Positions 26,276 to 35,903 of a stretch of DNA of 64,000 nucleotides are shown one piece after another (the stretch's first letter is position 1; the number at the start of each line of letters is the position of its first letter). Below the pieces are notes generated by a model. It was given only the letters and a program-made list of their open reading frames with translations, ran no database searches and had not been told where the DNA came from. Location: contig NZ_JBBEWR010000017.1 in NCBI RefSeq assembly GCF_037646345.1, forward strand, positions 29,242-93,241. The letters run 5' to 3'. This stretch comes from Ascidiimonas aurantiaca. Its GTDB lineage: Bacteria; Bacteroidota; Bacteroidia; Flavobacteriales; Flavobacteriaceae. The position numbers and the translations under genes were made by a program.

Positions 26276-28009
26276 TTGAGACTATCCTATTACATACTGG
26301 TTACTATACTGATAAGTTTATTTTCTTTTTGCGCATATGCTCAGGAAAAAAAGAAAACAATTACCGTTGTTTACGGAGGGAACTTTGATAAAGATGAAGC
26401 CAAATATCCGGGAGCTTCCATTTTCTCACGTGATGAAGACCGGCAAGTACAATTTGAACATCAGGGCGGGGAGTTATGGTGTGACCTGGCCATTTACAAT
26501 CAAAAAGAAAATAAAGTAAGGGCCTTTGGTAATGTACGCTTTAACCAGGGAGATTCTTTACAGCTAACCAGCGAAAAACTCGCTTACGACGGAAATATAA
26601 AAATGGCTGTTGCCAGTGAGTCCGTTATACTCCAAAATGCACAAATGACGCTTGAAACCGATACGCTTTATTTTGACCGTAGTATTCAACAGGCCTATTA
26701 TGATTCGTTTGGTACCGTAAAAGATTCGGCCAATGTATTAACCAGCGACAAAGGCCGCTATTTTGTAGAGCGCAAAAAATATCAGTTCCTCAGTGATGTA
26801 ACTATTACCAATCCTGAATATACGCTGGAATCTACCCGATTAGATTATTATACTACCAGTAAGCATGCCTATATGTACGGGCCATCTACCATTACCGGCG
26901 AAGAATACGTAACCTATTGCGAACGCGGTTTTTACGACACCACCGATGAAAATGGCTATTTTGTAAAAAATTCCAGAATAGATTATAACAACCGTACCAT
27001 TTACGGCGACAGTCTTTATTTTAATAAGTTTGAAAATTTTGCTTCGGCAACTAATAATATTAAAGTAATTGATACAGTAAATAAAGGTATAGTGAAAGGT
27101 CACTATGCAGAAGTGTTTAAAGAAAAAGATTCTGTATTTATCACCAAAAGAGCATTGGCTGTTAATCTTGTAGAACAGGACTCTTTATATATACATGCAG
27201 ATACCCTTATGGTAACCGGCCCTCCCGATAATAGAATTATAAGAGGTTTTCGCAATGCCAAACTCTTTAAAAAAGACCTGAGTGGCAAATGCGACTCCAT
27301 ACACGTAAACCAAAAAACAGGGCTCACACAACTCATAGGTGAACCTTTAGGCCCCCAGGGAGATGAGCTACCCCTTTTAGAACGAAAAATGAAAGGACCC
27401 GTACTGTGGTCCGGAAGAAATCAGATGACAGGTGACAGTATTCACCTAATCTCAAACGTAAAAACTGAAAAACTGGACTCTCTCAAAGTGCTTAACAATG
27501 CGTTTATAGTAGAAAAAGATTCTTTGAGTGAATCAGGGTATAATCAGGTAAAAGGGAAAGATCTCTTTGGCAAATTCGAAGAAAATGCATTGAAGGAAGT
27601 AGATGTTATAAAAAATACTGAAGTCATTTATTATATGTACAATGACAGTGGAGGGTTTATTGGCATCAATAAAACCATATGCAGTGCCATAAATATGACC
27701 TTTTTTGAGAGTCAGATAGAAGATATTACCTTTTTTACCAATCCGGATGGTGATATTTTTCCGGACAAGGAACTTCCTCTCAATGCGCGTAAACTTTCCG
27801 GGTTTATCTGGAGGGAAGATGAAAAGCCCCTTGATCAGAATGATCTTTTTGATGAAGATGACAAAAATGTACAATTGGTAAAAATTCGTGGCCTGACCGA
27901 ACCCATAGACATCGACGCCGAAGAATTTGAAAGACAACAAAAAGAAGAAACTCCCGATACAGGAGCAAAAACGGCTTCTAAGAAAAAAGCACCTAAAACA
28001 GGTCAGTAA
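26276..28009 (+). CDS. OstA/LptA-like periplasmic protein
   Basis: 577 residues from a TTG start; no in-frame ATG exists before or inside the signal peptide (LSYYILVTILISLFSFCAYAQ), and a -7 box and AAAGGG lie just upstream, so TTG is favoured. The mature protein holds repeated OstA/LptA-type beta-jellyroll strands, e.g. GELWCDLAIYNQKENKVRAFGNVRFNQGDSL and YDGNIKMAVASESVILQNAQMTLETDTLYFD, suggesting a bridge role in lipopolysaccharide transport to the outer membrane. The C-terminus is charged and Lys-rich. Family assignment is fairly sure; the exact role in Bacteroidota is inferred. Confidence 0.85.
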   Translation: MRLSYYILVTILISLFSFCAYAQEKKKTITVVYGGNFDKDEAKYPGASIFSRDEDRQVQFEHQGGELWCDLAIYNQKENKVRAFGNVRFNQGDSLQLTSEKLAYDGNIKMAVASESVILQNAQMTLETDTLYFDRSIQQAYYDSFGTVKDSANVLTSDKGRYFVERKKYQFLSDVTITNPEYTLESTRLDYYTTSKHAYMYGPSTITGEEYVTYCERGFYDTTDENGYFVKNSRIDYNNRTIYGDSLYFNKFENFASATNNIKVIDTVNKGIVKGHYAEVFKEKDSVFITKRALAVNLVEQDSLYIHADTLMVTGPPDNRIIRGFRNAKLFKKDLSGKCDSIHVNQKTGLTQLIGEPLGPQGDELPLLERKMKGPVLWSGRNQMTGDSIHLISNVKTEKLDSLKVLNNAFIVEKDSLSESGYNQVKGKDLFGKFEENALKEVDVIKNTEVIYYMYNDSGGFIGINKTICSAINMTFFESQIEDITFFTNPDGDIFPDKELPLNARKLSGFIWREDEKPLDQNDLFDEDDKNVQLVKIRGLTEPIDIDAEEFERQQKEETPDTGAKTASKKKAPKTGQ

Positions 28010-28030
28010 CCAAATGATCTCCCTATCGGT

Positions 28031-29224
28031 ATGAAAAAAGATTTCTTCAAGTATCAGGCACAGACCTCACCACATCCTTTAGGAATGGAGATAAGCCATG
28101 CACATGGTAGTTATATATTCGATAAGGCTCAAAAACCTTATCTGGACATGGTAGCAGGAATATCGGCATGCAGTCTGGGGCATTGTCACCCCGCAGTGGT
28201 AGATGCCGTTAAGCAACAAACAGAAAAATATCTGCATGTTATGGTATATGGTGAATATATACAATCACCCGCAGTAAATTTCACCAGATTGTTAGCTTCT
28301 TTTCTACCCCAACCCCTAGAAACCACCTATCTCACTAATTCTGGCACAGAAGCTACCGAAGGCGCCTTAAAACTGGCAAAAAGAATAACCGGCCGTTATG
28401 AGATCATAGCAGCCAGAAACGCCTACCACGGCAATACCCAGGGCGCCATGAGTGTTATGGGCTACGAAACCCGTAAACAGGCGTACCGTCCTCTTATACC
28501 CGGCACCCGGTTTATACAATTCAATCACGAACCCGATATTGATAAAATTACTTCCCGAACGGCGGCTGTAATTTTAGAAACCATACAGGGAGGAGCAGGG
28601 TTTATTACCCCAACAGAAGGGTATCTTAAAAAAGTAAAAGAGCAATGTAAAAAAGTGGGGGCGCTGCTCATTCTTGATGAAATACAGCCCGGTTTTGGAA
28701 GAACCGGTAAATTATTTGGGTTTGAGCACTATGAAGTAGTTCCCGATATCCTGGTCATGGGCAAAGGTATGGGAGGCGGGATGCCTGTAGGCGCATTTAC
28801 AGCATCTCATGAACACATGAGCACCCTGAAAGAAGCTCCCAAATTAGGACACATTACCACATTTGGAGGACATCCGGTAATTGCCGCAGCCTGTCTGGCC
28901 ACACTTAAGATAATCACTTCCGGAAATTTTATGCAGGACGTACTGGAAAAAGAAAGATTGCTTCGACAACTTCTTATACATCGGCATATTAAAGAAATTC
29001 GGGGAAAGGGGCTTATGCTAGCTCTTATTCTCCCTAATGCCGAAATGGCTAATTATCTGGTTACTGAAGCTTTAAAAAAAGAATTACTTCTTTTCTGGCT
29101 ACTTTTTGAACCTAAAGCAGTTCGTATAACACCTCCATTAACTATTTCTAAAGAAGAATTAAAGAAAGGATGTACTATTATTTTAGAAATACTGGACCAA
29201 TATCAGGAAACACATGTTAACTAA
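28031..29224 (+). CDS. Class III (aspartate/acetylornithine-type) aminotransferase
   Basis: 397 residues. PLP-enzyme motifs of fold type I, class III: YLTNSGTEATEGALKLAKRITGR, VILETIQGGAGF, ILDEIQPGFGRTGKLFGFEHYEVVPDILVMGKGMGGGMPVGAF (Schiff-base lysine in GKGMGGG) and TTFGGHPVIAAA. The substrate cannot be settled from sequence; arginine-pathway, GABA and diamine enzymes share this pattern. It is 22 bases after the OstA-like gene but shows no functional link to it. Confidence 0.92.
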   Translation: MKKDFFKYQAQTSPHPLGMEISHAHGSYIFDKAQKPYLDMVAGISACSLGHCHPAVVDAVKQQTEKYLHVMVYGEYIQSPAVNFTRLLASFLPQPLETTYLTNSGTEATEGALKLAKRITGRYEIIAARNAYHGNTQGAMSVMGYETRKQAYRPLIPGTRFIQFNHEPDIDKITSRTAAVILETIQGGAGFITPTEGYLKKVKEQCKKVGALLILDEIQPGFGRTGKLFGFEHYEVVPDILVMGKGMGGGMPVGAFTASHEHMSTLKEAPKLGHITTFGGHPVIAAACLATLKIITSGNFMQDVLEKERLLRQLLIHRHIKEIRGKGLMLALILPNAEMANYLVTEALKKELLLFWLLFEPKAVRITPPLTISKEELKKGCTIILEILDQYQETHVN

Positions 29225-29311
29225 TTTGTTGATAACAAAAAGGCGGATTACCAAATTTTAACTCAGCATCTCTTAATTTTAAATACATAGAAATCTAAAA
29301 GCGCATAGCCT

Positions 29312-30712
29312 ATGCAATTTAGTTCTAGTGAAGACAAAAACCTACCCATTGCAAAGTTTGAGTCAATGTTGAAAACCAACGATGTTTACTTTTTTGACTC
29401 TGCAGATTTTGAAGAGATTATTCACCATTATCTGGATACTGGTAAAGTAAACCTCGCCAAAAAAGCAATTAAGATAGGACTGGAACAACACGTAAACTCA
29501 ACTAACCTGAAACTCCTTCAAATTGAAGTGCTTGTTTTTGAGAATCAATTAGAGATCGCTGAGAGAATGCTTAATGATCTTATGGCCATTGAAAACTCTA
29601 ATGAAGAGATTTACATCCAAAAAGCCAACATCTATTCTAAGAAAGACGATCACTCAAGAGCCATAGAGCTACTTAAGTCAGCACTCGCCTATTCAGATGA
29701 TCCGCCGGATATCTATTCGCTTATTGGTATGGAGTATCTTTTTATGGACGATTACAAATCGGCCAAAGACTACTTTATTAAATGCCTGAAAGTAGATCCG
29801 GATGATTATTCATCGCTATACAACGTTATTTATTGTTTCGAATTCCTGGAAGAATATGACGGGGCCATTGAGTTCCTGAATACCTACCTCGACAAGAACC
29901 CTTACTGCGAGGTAGCATGGCACCAATTGGGGAAACAGTTTTTTGTCAAAAAAATGTTTAAAGAAGCCCTGGCCAGTTTTGAATTTGCCATTATTTCTGA
30001 CGATATGTTTGTGGGTGCTTACCTCGAAAAAGGAAAAGTATTGGAAAAAATGGGACGCTACGATGAAGCTATAGAGCATTATGAAATGACCCTTACCTTG
30101 GATGACCCTACCTCTTTTGCCTATCTGCAAATGGGTAAGTGTTATGAAAAACTGGGAAGAATGGAGCAGGCGCAACAATATTACTATAAAACAGTTCATG
30201 AAGACCCACTGCTGGATAAGGGGTGGATGGCTATTACCAACTTTTACTTTAAGCAGAAGCAATATCAAAAAGCATTATACTACAGCAACAAAGCCATTAA
30301 TATTGATAGTGAAAATGTGCTATACTGGAAGCTTAATGCTGAGATAAATAAAGAACTGCAGATGTGGGAAGAGGCAGACCTGTCATATCAAAAAACTGTA
30401 GAGCTTGGAAATTATGAGCTGGAAACCTGGATTTCCTGGTGTGATATCCTTCTAAAGCTGGGTGAATACGAAAGTGCAGCCCGGTCATTAATGCAGGCAT
30501 TAGAGTTTTATCCCGAAGAACCCATTCTGGAATACAGGCTGGCAGGTATATATTTGCTCACTAATGACACATTAAAAGGAACTTTCCATTTAAAAAATGC
30601 ACTGAGGAAAAACTTTGAAGATCACACCGTTTTAGAGAGGTTATACCCATCCGTATTTTCCAGAAATTCTGTTAAGAATATTATAACAAATTTTAAAAAC
30701 ACTTCTATATAA
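29312..30712 (+). CDS. Tetratricopeptide repeat protein
   Basis: 466 residues, with no signal peptide or membrane helix. At least eight TPR-like helix pairs run through it, for example YIQKANIYSKKDDHSRAIELLKSAL, SLYNVIYCFEFLEEYDGAIEFLNTYLDKNP, AYLEKGKVLEKMGRYDEAIEHYEMTL and AYLQMGKCYEKLGRMEQAQQYYYKTV. TPR solenoids mediate protein-protein contacts; the partner is unknown. It is a conserved cytoplasmic protein in flavobacteria, next to the DUF368 pair. Confidence 0.88.
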   Translation: MQFSSSEDKNLPIAKFESMLKTNDVYFFDSADFEEIIHHYLDTGKVNLAKKAIKIGLEQHVNSTNLKLLQIEVLVFENQLEIAERMLNDLMAIENSNEEIYIQKANIYSKKDDHSRAIELLKSALAYSDDPPDIYSLIGMEYLFMDDYKSAKDYFIKCLKVDPDDYSSLYNVIYCFEFLEEYDGAIEFLNTYLDKNPYCEVAWHQLGKQFFVKKMFKEALASFEFAIISDDMFVGAYLEKGKVLEKMGRYDEAIEHYEMTLTLDDPTSFAYLQMGKCYEKLGRMEQAQQYYYKTVHEDPLLDKGWMAITNFYFKQKQYQKALYYSNKAINIDSENVLYWKLNAEINKELQMWEEADLSYQKTVELGNYELETWISWCDILLKLGEYESAARSLMQALEFYPEEPILEYRLAGIYLLTNDTLKGTFHLKNALRKNFEDHTVLERLYPSVFSRNSVKNIITNFKNTSI

Positions 30713-30720
30713 TATTTCCA

Positions 30721-30728
30721 TACTTTTG
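30721..30728 (+). promoter_or_regulatory. -7 promoter box (TACTTTTG) of the DUF368-aroE operon
   Basis: Perfect TAnnTTTG match 18 bases before the ATG of the first DUF368 gene. Confidence 0.55.
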
Positions 30729-30746
30729 CCGTGTTAATTTGACAAC

Positions 30747-31718
30747 ATGGAACGATCGTTCAAAGACTTTTTGGTTATTACCCTCAAAGGCCTGGCGATG
30801 GGAGCGGCAGATGTGGTACCAGGTGTTTCAGGAGGTACTATTGCCTTTATCTCAGGTATTTACGAAGAACTTATCTCCACTATTAACAAACTGGATCTCG
30901 CTGCTTTAAAAATTTGGAAAAGTAATGGCTTCAAAGCTATGTGGGAGCATATCAACGGAAGTTTTTTACTGGCGCTTTTTTCCGGTATTCTTATCAGTAT
31001 TCTCTCTTTGGCAAAAACCATAAAGTGGCTTTTGGAAAACGAACCTATTATATTGTGGTCGTTCTTTTTCGGGTTGGTTGTTGCCAGTATCTTTCTTATA
31101 TCCAAAAGTATTACCAAATGGAACGGTATCGTTATTATTGCTTTACTGGCAGGTACCGCTGTTTCTTACTACGTAACTATTCTGGAGCCCACCTCCTCTC
31201 CTGATAATCTTCTCTATCTTTTTTTCTGTGGTTTTATCGCCATTATAGCCATGATTTTACCTGGCGTATCCGGAGCTTTCATTTTAGTATTGCTCGGTGC
31301 CTACAGTACCGTTATAGGTATGGTAAACCAGTTTACAGAAAGTATTTATGAATTTAACCTTAGCAAGTTTAGCGATGCTTTTATAAAATTTATCACTCTG
31401 TTTGCGGGGGCCGTAGTAGGTATAAAGACATTTTCAAAGATCCTTAACTGGATGTTTGCCAATTTTAAGAACATTACGCTGGCCGTTCTCACAGGTTTCA
31501 TGATAGGTTCTTTAAACAAATTATGGCCATGGAAAAAAACCATTAGCTGGTTTGAAAATTCACATGGAGTGCAGGAACCCCTTTTGCAAAAAAGCATCTC
31601 TCCCAATGTTTTTAATGGTGATCCTAAACTAACCTGGGCACTGGCTCTTATGCTCATTGGCTTTTTAGTTATATTTTTACTTGAAAAAATTGCACAAAGA
31701 GCCAAAACAGAAAAATGA
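30747..31718 (+). CDS. DUF368 family membrane protein (PopT-type polyprenyl-phosphate translocase), copy 1
   Basis: 323 residues, about eight hydrophobic segments. The hallmark repeat motifs are GAADVVPGVSGGTIAFISGIYEE near the N-terminus and MILPGVSGAFILVLLGAYSTV in the middle, an internal duplication typical of DUF368. DUF368/PopT proteins have been shown in other bacteria to recycle undecaprenyl phosphate across the inner membrane for cell-wall synthesis. Its stop overlaps the second copy by ATGA. That this copy does the same here is inferred. Confidence 0.92.
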   Translation: MERSFKDFLVITLKGLAMGAADVVPGVSGGTIAFISGIYEELISTINKLDLAALKIWKSNGFKAMWEHINGSFLLALFSGILISILSLAKTIKWLLENEPIILWSFFFGLVVASIFLISKSITKWNGIVIIALLAGTAVSYYVTILEPTSSPDNLLYLFFCGFIAIIAMILPGVSGAFILVLLGAYSTVIGMVNQFTESIYEFNLSKFSDAFIKFITLFAGAVVGIKTFSKILNWMFANFKNITLAVLTGFMIGSLNKLWPWKKTISWFENSHGVQEPLLQKSISPNVFNGDPKLTWALALMLIGFLVIFLLEKIAQRAKTEK

Positions 31719-32737
31719 GCAAAAGCACAAGAACACTTCAGGACAAAATATTTTTGGTGATCAAAGGGTTGGCTATGGGGGCAGCCAATAAAGTACCGGG
31801 TGTATCAGGAGGTGTAGTTGCTTTCGTAGCAGGTTTCTATGAAGAATTTATTTACTCTCTTCAAAAAATAAATGCAAAAGCCTTCAAGCTTCTTATCAAC
31901 GGGCGGTTCAATAGTTTTTTTCGTTACATAAACGGGCGGTTCCTCGGTTTACTGGTTTTTGGCATGCTCATAAGCTACTTCAGCATATCCAAATTACTGG
32001 ACTACTTTATTGAAAAAAAAGAACTCTTTGTCTGGGCTGCATTTTTTGGAATGATCATTGGCTCAATATATTACATTGCAAAAGATTTTAATCACTGGAA
32101 CCGAAAAACCGTGACCTCATTAATACTGGGTATTGCCATAGGGGTATCTATCAGCTTTTTGAGTCCGGCACGGGAAAACACAAACCTCCTGTTTATTTTT
32201 ATTTGTGGCATTATCAGCGTATCGGGCATGACCCTTCCCGGTCTCTCGGGCTCGTTTATCCTTATCTTACTGGGAAACTATGTCTTACTACTGGTTGACT
32301 CGGTAAATGCCCTATATGATACTTTTGCTGAAGTTTTAAGAGGTGATCTCAGCTTTCTTCACAATCAGGAACGCTTAGATATGTTACTTATTCTGGCAGT
32401 TTTTACCCTCGGGTCTGCTACAGGATTGGTTACATTCTCCCATTTACTCTCTTTTGTGCTCAAAAATTTTAAAAATATTACCACTGCCCTTATCATGGGT
32501 TTTATTTCAGGTTCGCTGGGAGTTGTATGGCCCTGGAAAGAAACTATTTTTAAGACCGATGCTTCCGGAGCTTTCCTTCTGGACAGTAATGGCATGCAGG
32601 TAGTTCAAAACTACAAGCGTTTTTTACCCGATATGTCTGACCCTGAAAACTGGTTAGCCATAGGTTTTATTATATTTGGTATTTTAGTAGTACTTGCACT
32701 GGACTGGTATGGAAAAAAAACTCAAAAGCGTCCCTGA
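31715..32737 (+). CDS. DUF368 family membrane protein (PopT-type polyprenyl-phosphate translocase), copy 2
   Basis: 340 residues, polytopic, clearly paralogous to the preceding gene: GAANKVPGVSGGVVAFVAGFYEE and MTLPGLSGSFILILLGNYVLL. The loop carrying FWPWK-like GSLGVVWPWKETIFK also matches copy 1. The pair may form a heteromeric transporter or act under different conditions; neither can be shown here. The 3' end overlaps the start of aroE by 29 bases. Confidence 0.92.
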   Translation: MSKSTRTLQDKIFLVIKGLAMGAANKVPGVSGGVVAFVAGFYEEFIYSLQKINAKAFKLLINGRFNSFFRYINGRFLGLLVFGMLISYFSISKLLDYFIEKKELFVWAAFFGMIIGSIYYIAKDFNHWNRKTVTSLILGIAIGVSISFLSPARENTNLLFIFICGIISVSGMTLPGLSGSFILILLGNYVLLLVDSVNALYDTFAEVLRGDLSFLHNQERLDMLLILAVFTLGSATGLVTFSHLLSFVLKNFKNITTALIMGFISGSLGVVWPWKETIFKTDASGAFLLDSNGMQVVQNYKRFLPDMSDPENWLAIGFIIFGILVVLALDWYGKKTQKRP

Positions 32738-33479
32738 GCTATATGGCCTTTTAGGAAAGAATATTGAGTATTCTTTTTCCCGGGGGTATTTTAAAGAGAA
32801 ATTTGAAAAAGAAGGTCTCAAAAATGCATATTATACCAATTTTGATATTTCTGACATATCCTGCTTTCCGGAGATTTTAAAACAATACCCAAACCTCAGG
32901 GGTTTAAATGTCACTATTCCTTATAAGGAAAGTATAATACCCTATCTCGATGATCTGGCTCCCGAAGCACAACACATAAAAGCCGTAAATACTATTTGTT
33001 TTGAAAAAGGTAAACGTATAGGATATAATACAGATGCTTTCGGGTTTAATGAGTCACTTACTCCTTTTCTGCGACCCTGGCACCAAAAAGCGCTGGTTCT
33101 GGGTACAGGCGGAGCTTCAAAAGCCGTTGCGTATATTCTTCAAAAAAAAGGAATTACTCCTGTTCTACTCTCAAGAAAAAAGCGGGAAGGCGGTTTTATA
33201 TACCAAGAGCTCACTAAAGAGATTATAAGGTCACATCTGGTAATTGTAAACTGTACTCCGCTGGGAACCTCTCCCTACATTCATGCAAAACCCATATTGC
33301 CTTATCAACATCTTACCGAAAAACATCTTCTGTATGACCTTATTTATAATCCTTCAAAAACTTCATTCCTGAAAGAAGGGGAAAAAGCAGGAGCCACTAT
33401 TGTTAACGGACTCAAAATGTTAGAATTACAGGCTGAAAAAGCGTGGGAGTTGTGGCAAAAACCTTCTTTAAAGGTGTAA
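32709..33479 (+). CDS. aroE: Shikimate dehydrogenase
   Basis: 256 residues from the ATG at 32709, which lies inside the end of the DUF368 gene; a TTG five codons earlier is less likely. It reduces 3-dehydroshikimate with NADPH in aromatic amino acid synthesis. Motifs: YSFSRGYF-type substrate loop, NVTIPYKESIIPYLDD, NTDAFGF, GTGGASKAVAYIL (dinucleotide binding), NCTPLGTSP and the C-terminal NGLKMLELQAEKAW. The link to the two DUF368 genes looks like operon packing rather than a shared pathway. Confidence 0.95.
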   Translation: MEKKLKSVPELYGLLGKNIEYSFSRGYFKEKFEKEGLKNAYYTNFDISDISCFPEILKQYPNLRGLNVTIPYKESIIPYLDDLAPEAQHIKAVNTICFEKGKRIGYNTDAFGFNESLTPFLRPWHQKALVLGTGGASKAVAYILQKKGITPVLLSRKKREGGFIYQELTKEIIRSHLVIVNCTPLGTSPYIHAKPILPYQHLTEKHLLYDLIYNPSKTSFLKEGEKAGATIVNGLKMLELQAEKAWELWQKPSLKV

Positions 33480-33577
33480 TACCTTTTTTTACTGTAAAGC
33501 GCAAAATTCTTTGCCATGTAAAGAGTTGTTAGTATCTTTCACATTGAAAGTAATGATGAACCCTAAACATTAGTGAA

Positions 33578-35782
33578 ATGTTAGCAGAGGAAAAAGATAA
33601 CCTGCAGCCGGCAGAAGGAACAGAAGAAAACATAGAAAAAAAAGCAGAAAATACCACCCGGCAACAAGAGATCGCTGAGGGAAAAAATAAAGAAGAGCCA
33701 AAGATCGAAGAAGTGGTTTCAGAAGAAGAAAAAGCATTGGCCACAACTGAAGAAAAGGAAACAACTGAGCCTTTAGAGGCACAGGAAGAGGATACCAACG
33801 AAAAGGTAAAAGCTGAAACACCTGTATCAAAAACAGAAAGTCATACAAGCCCTGAAGAAACTTTGGGAACCGAAACCATTGTTCCGCATGAAGAAATAAC
33901 CCCATCACCTTCCGTAGCAAAAAAAGAGACTTCTGAGCTCGCCACATCCGAAACAACCACAGCTAAGGTTTCGGAAGAAACTGAGGAAAAAGCCCTGAAC
34001 GAAATTGAAGAATCCAATGCCGAAGATGCTGAAGATGAAGCTAACCAGGACAGGCATAACATACCGCTATTGGATTACCACTCCATGACTATGGAACAAT
34101 TGGTGACCGAACTGACCAAGCTTGTAAAAAATGAAAAAATACAGGCCATTAAAAATCATGTAGATGCCATTAAAAATGAGTTTGACCTTAAGTTTCAGGA
34201 ATTACTGGAACAAAAAAAGGAAGATTTTTTAAATGAGGGTGGTAATGAAATAGATTTCAGGTATGTATCTCCGGTAAAAACCAACTTCAACGAAGTATAT
34301 AACGACTACCGGGAAAAGAGAAATCAATATTACAAAAATCTGGAGCGTTCTTTACAAACAAATCTGGCAAATCGCCTGGATATTATAGAAGAATTAAAGG
34401 GGCTCATTAATGTTGAAGAAAACATTAATACTACCTACAAACATTTTAAAGAACTTCAGGACCGGTGGAGAAATGCAGGCCCCATACCCCGAATGCATTA
34501 TAACGATGTCTGGCGCACCTATCATCACCACGTTGAGATTTTTTATGACTTTCTGGACCTGAACCGGGATCTTCGGGATCTTGATTTTAAACGCAACCTT
34601 GAAGAAAAAGAGAAAATCATAGCTCGCGCTGTAGAACTGGCAGATGAAACTGACGTAGGTAAAGCCTTTAGAGAATTACAGGGACTCCACAAGATCTGGA
34701 AAGAAGAAATAGGCCCTGTAGATCGGGAACATCGTGAGGAAATATGGAAGAAGTTCAGCGCTGCTACAAAAGTTATTCATGATAAAAGACAGGAATACTT
34801 CAAAAATCTGGATAGCATTTATGAGCAAAACCTGGAGAATAAAAAAGAGATTATAAACAGTATTGAAGAAATTGCCAAAAACCCTCCAGGCTCGCACGGA
34901 CAATGGCAAAAACAAATACGGGAGGTAGAGCAGCTAAGAGATACTTTCTTTAAAGCAGGAAAAGTACCTCACAAAGTAAACGAGCAAACCTGGAGTGCTT
35001 TTAAAGAAGCGGTAAGAAATTTTAACCGTAGCAAAAATGCATTTTACAAAGATCTCAAAAAGGAACAGCATCTTAACTATGAAAAGAAACTGGAACTGGT
35101 AAAACTGGCAGAATCATTAAAAGATAGTGAAGACTGGTCAGAGACCACTCCTGTCATGAAAAAAATACAAAACGACTGGAAAAAAATAGGTCACGTACCC
35201 AGAAAGTTCTCTGATAAGATATGGGATGATTTTAAAAATGCCTGCAACCATTATTTTGACAGGCTGCATGCGCTTCGTAACGAAGCGAACAAGGAAGAAG
35301 TAGAAGCTTTTGAAAAGAAAAAGCAGTTTCTGGATGATCTTCGTGAATATGAGCTTACGGGCGACAAAGATAAAGACCTCACCTCTATTCAAAATTATAT
35401 TTCCGAATGGAAAAGTATTGGCAGGGTTCCTTACAACAAACGCAATATTGAGGGGCGTTTTAATAAGATACTGGATGCTCTCTTTCGAAAACTGGATGTT
35501 AATAAAAATCAGGCCGAACTCATTAAATACGGCAACAAGCTGGAACAGTTAGCCAATTCGGAAAATGACGACAGGCTTATTACCAATGAAAAAATATTTA
35601 TCAGAAGGAAAATTGATGAATTAAAAGGAGAAATACGGCAGTTAGAAAACAATTTGCAATTTTTCTCCAATGCTTCCGAGAACAATCCTCTGGTGCAGGA
35701 AGTGGTCAAAAATATAGATAAACACAAACAGGATCTTGAGCTCTGGAAAGAAAAGTTAAAACAGTTAAGAGCCTTGGGGTAA
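33578..35782 (+). CDS. DUF349 repeat protein with an acidic N-terminal region
   Basis: 734 residues. The first about 160 residues are low-complexity and rich in Glu, Thr, Ser and Ala, probably disordered. Behind it are about five DUF349 helical repeats, seen as RWRNAGPIPRMHYNDVWRTY, IWKEEIGPVDREHREEIWKKF, FFKAGKVPHKVNEQTWSAFK, DWKKIGHVPRKFSDKIWDDF and EWKSIGRVPYNKRNIEGRF. The repeats carry a conserved W..G.(V/I)P pattern. A C-terminal coiled coil follows. The role is unknown; it has no signal peptide and is expected to be cytoplasmic. Confidence 0.88.
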   Translation: MLAEEKDNLQPAEGTEENIEKKAENTTRQQEIAEGKNKEEPKIEEVVSEEEKALATTEEKETTEPLEAQEEDTNEKVKAETPVSKTESHTSPEETLGTETIVPHEEITPSPSVAKKETSELATSETTTAKVSEETEEKALNEIEESNAEDAEDEANQDRHNIPLLDYHSMTMEQLVTELTKLVKNEKIQAIKNHVDAIKNEFDLKFQELLEQKKEDFLNEGGNEIDFRYVSPVKTNFNEVYNDYREKRNQYYKNLERSLQTNLANRLDIIEELKGLINVEENINTTYKHFKELQDRWRNAGPIPRMHYNDVWRTYHHHVEIFYDFLDLNRDLRDLDFKRNLEEKEKIIARAVELADETDVGKAFRELQGLHKIWKEEIGPVDREHREEIWKKFSAATKVIHDKRQEYFKNLDSIYEQNLENKKEIINSIEEIAKNPPGSHGQWQKQIREVEQLRDTFFKAGKVPHKVNEQTWSAFKEAVRNFNRSKNAFYKDLKKEQHLNYEKKLELVKLAESLKDSEDWSETTPVMKKIQNDWKKIGHVPRKFSDKIWDDFKNACNHYFDRLHALRNEANKEEVEAFEKKKQFLDDLREYELTGDKDKDLTSIQNYISEWKSIGRVPYNKRNIEGRFNKILDALFRKLDVNKNQAELIKYGNKLEQLANSENDDRLITNEKIFIRRKIDELKGEIRQLENNLQFFSNASENNPLVQEVVKNIDKHKQDLELWKEKLKQLRALG

Positions 35783-35826
35783 ACTAACCACGCTTCAAAA
35801 GCCTGAAAACTTTAAAATAGAACCAT

Positions 35827-35854
35827 AAAAAAACAGCGGCTGGCCGCTGTTTTT
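35827..35854 (+). terminator. Intrinsic terminator after the DUF349 gene
   Basis: AAACAGCGGC and GCCGCTGTTT (35831-35840 and 35843-35852) pair around a TG loop and are followed by a T-run. Flanking A-run means it could also act for the minus-strand rny gene. Confidence 0.85.
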
Positions 35855-35903
35855 TTAGTCTATATACTATAACTTTATTCTCAATTAAGCTGAAGCGATG
35901 CTA

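Noticed and set aside
33578..34050. Low-complexity Glu/Thr/Ser region in the DUF349 protein read as a mobile or repeat element
   Set aside because: It is in frame with the gene and has the composition of a disordered tail, not a repeat or insertion.
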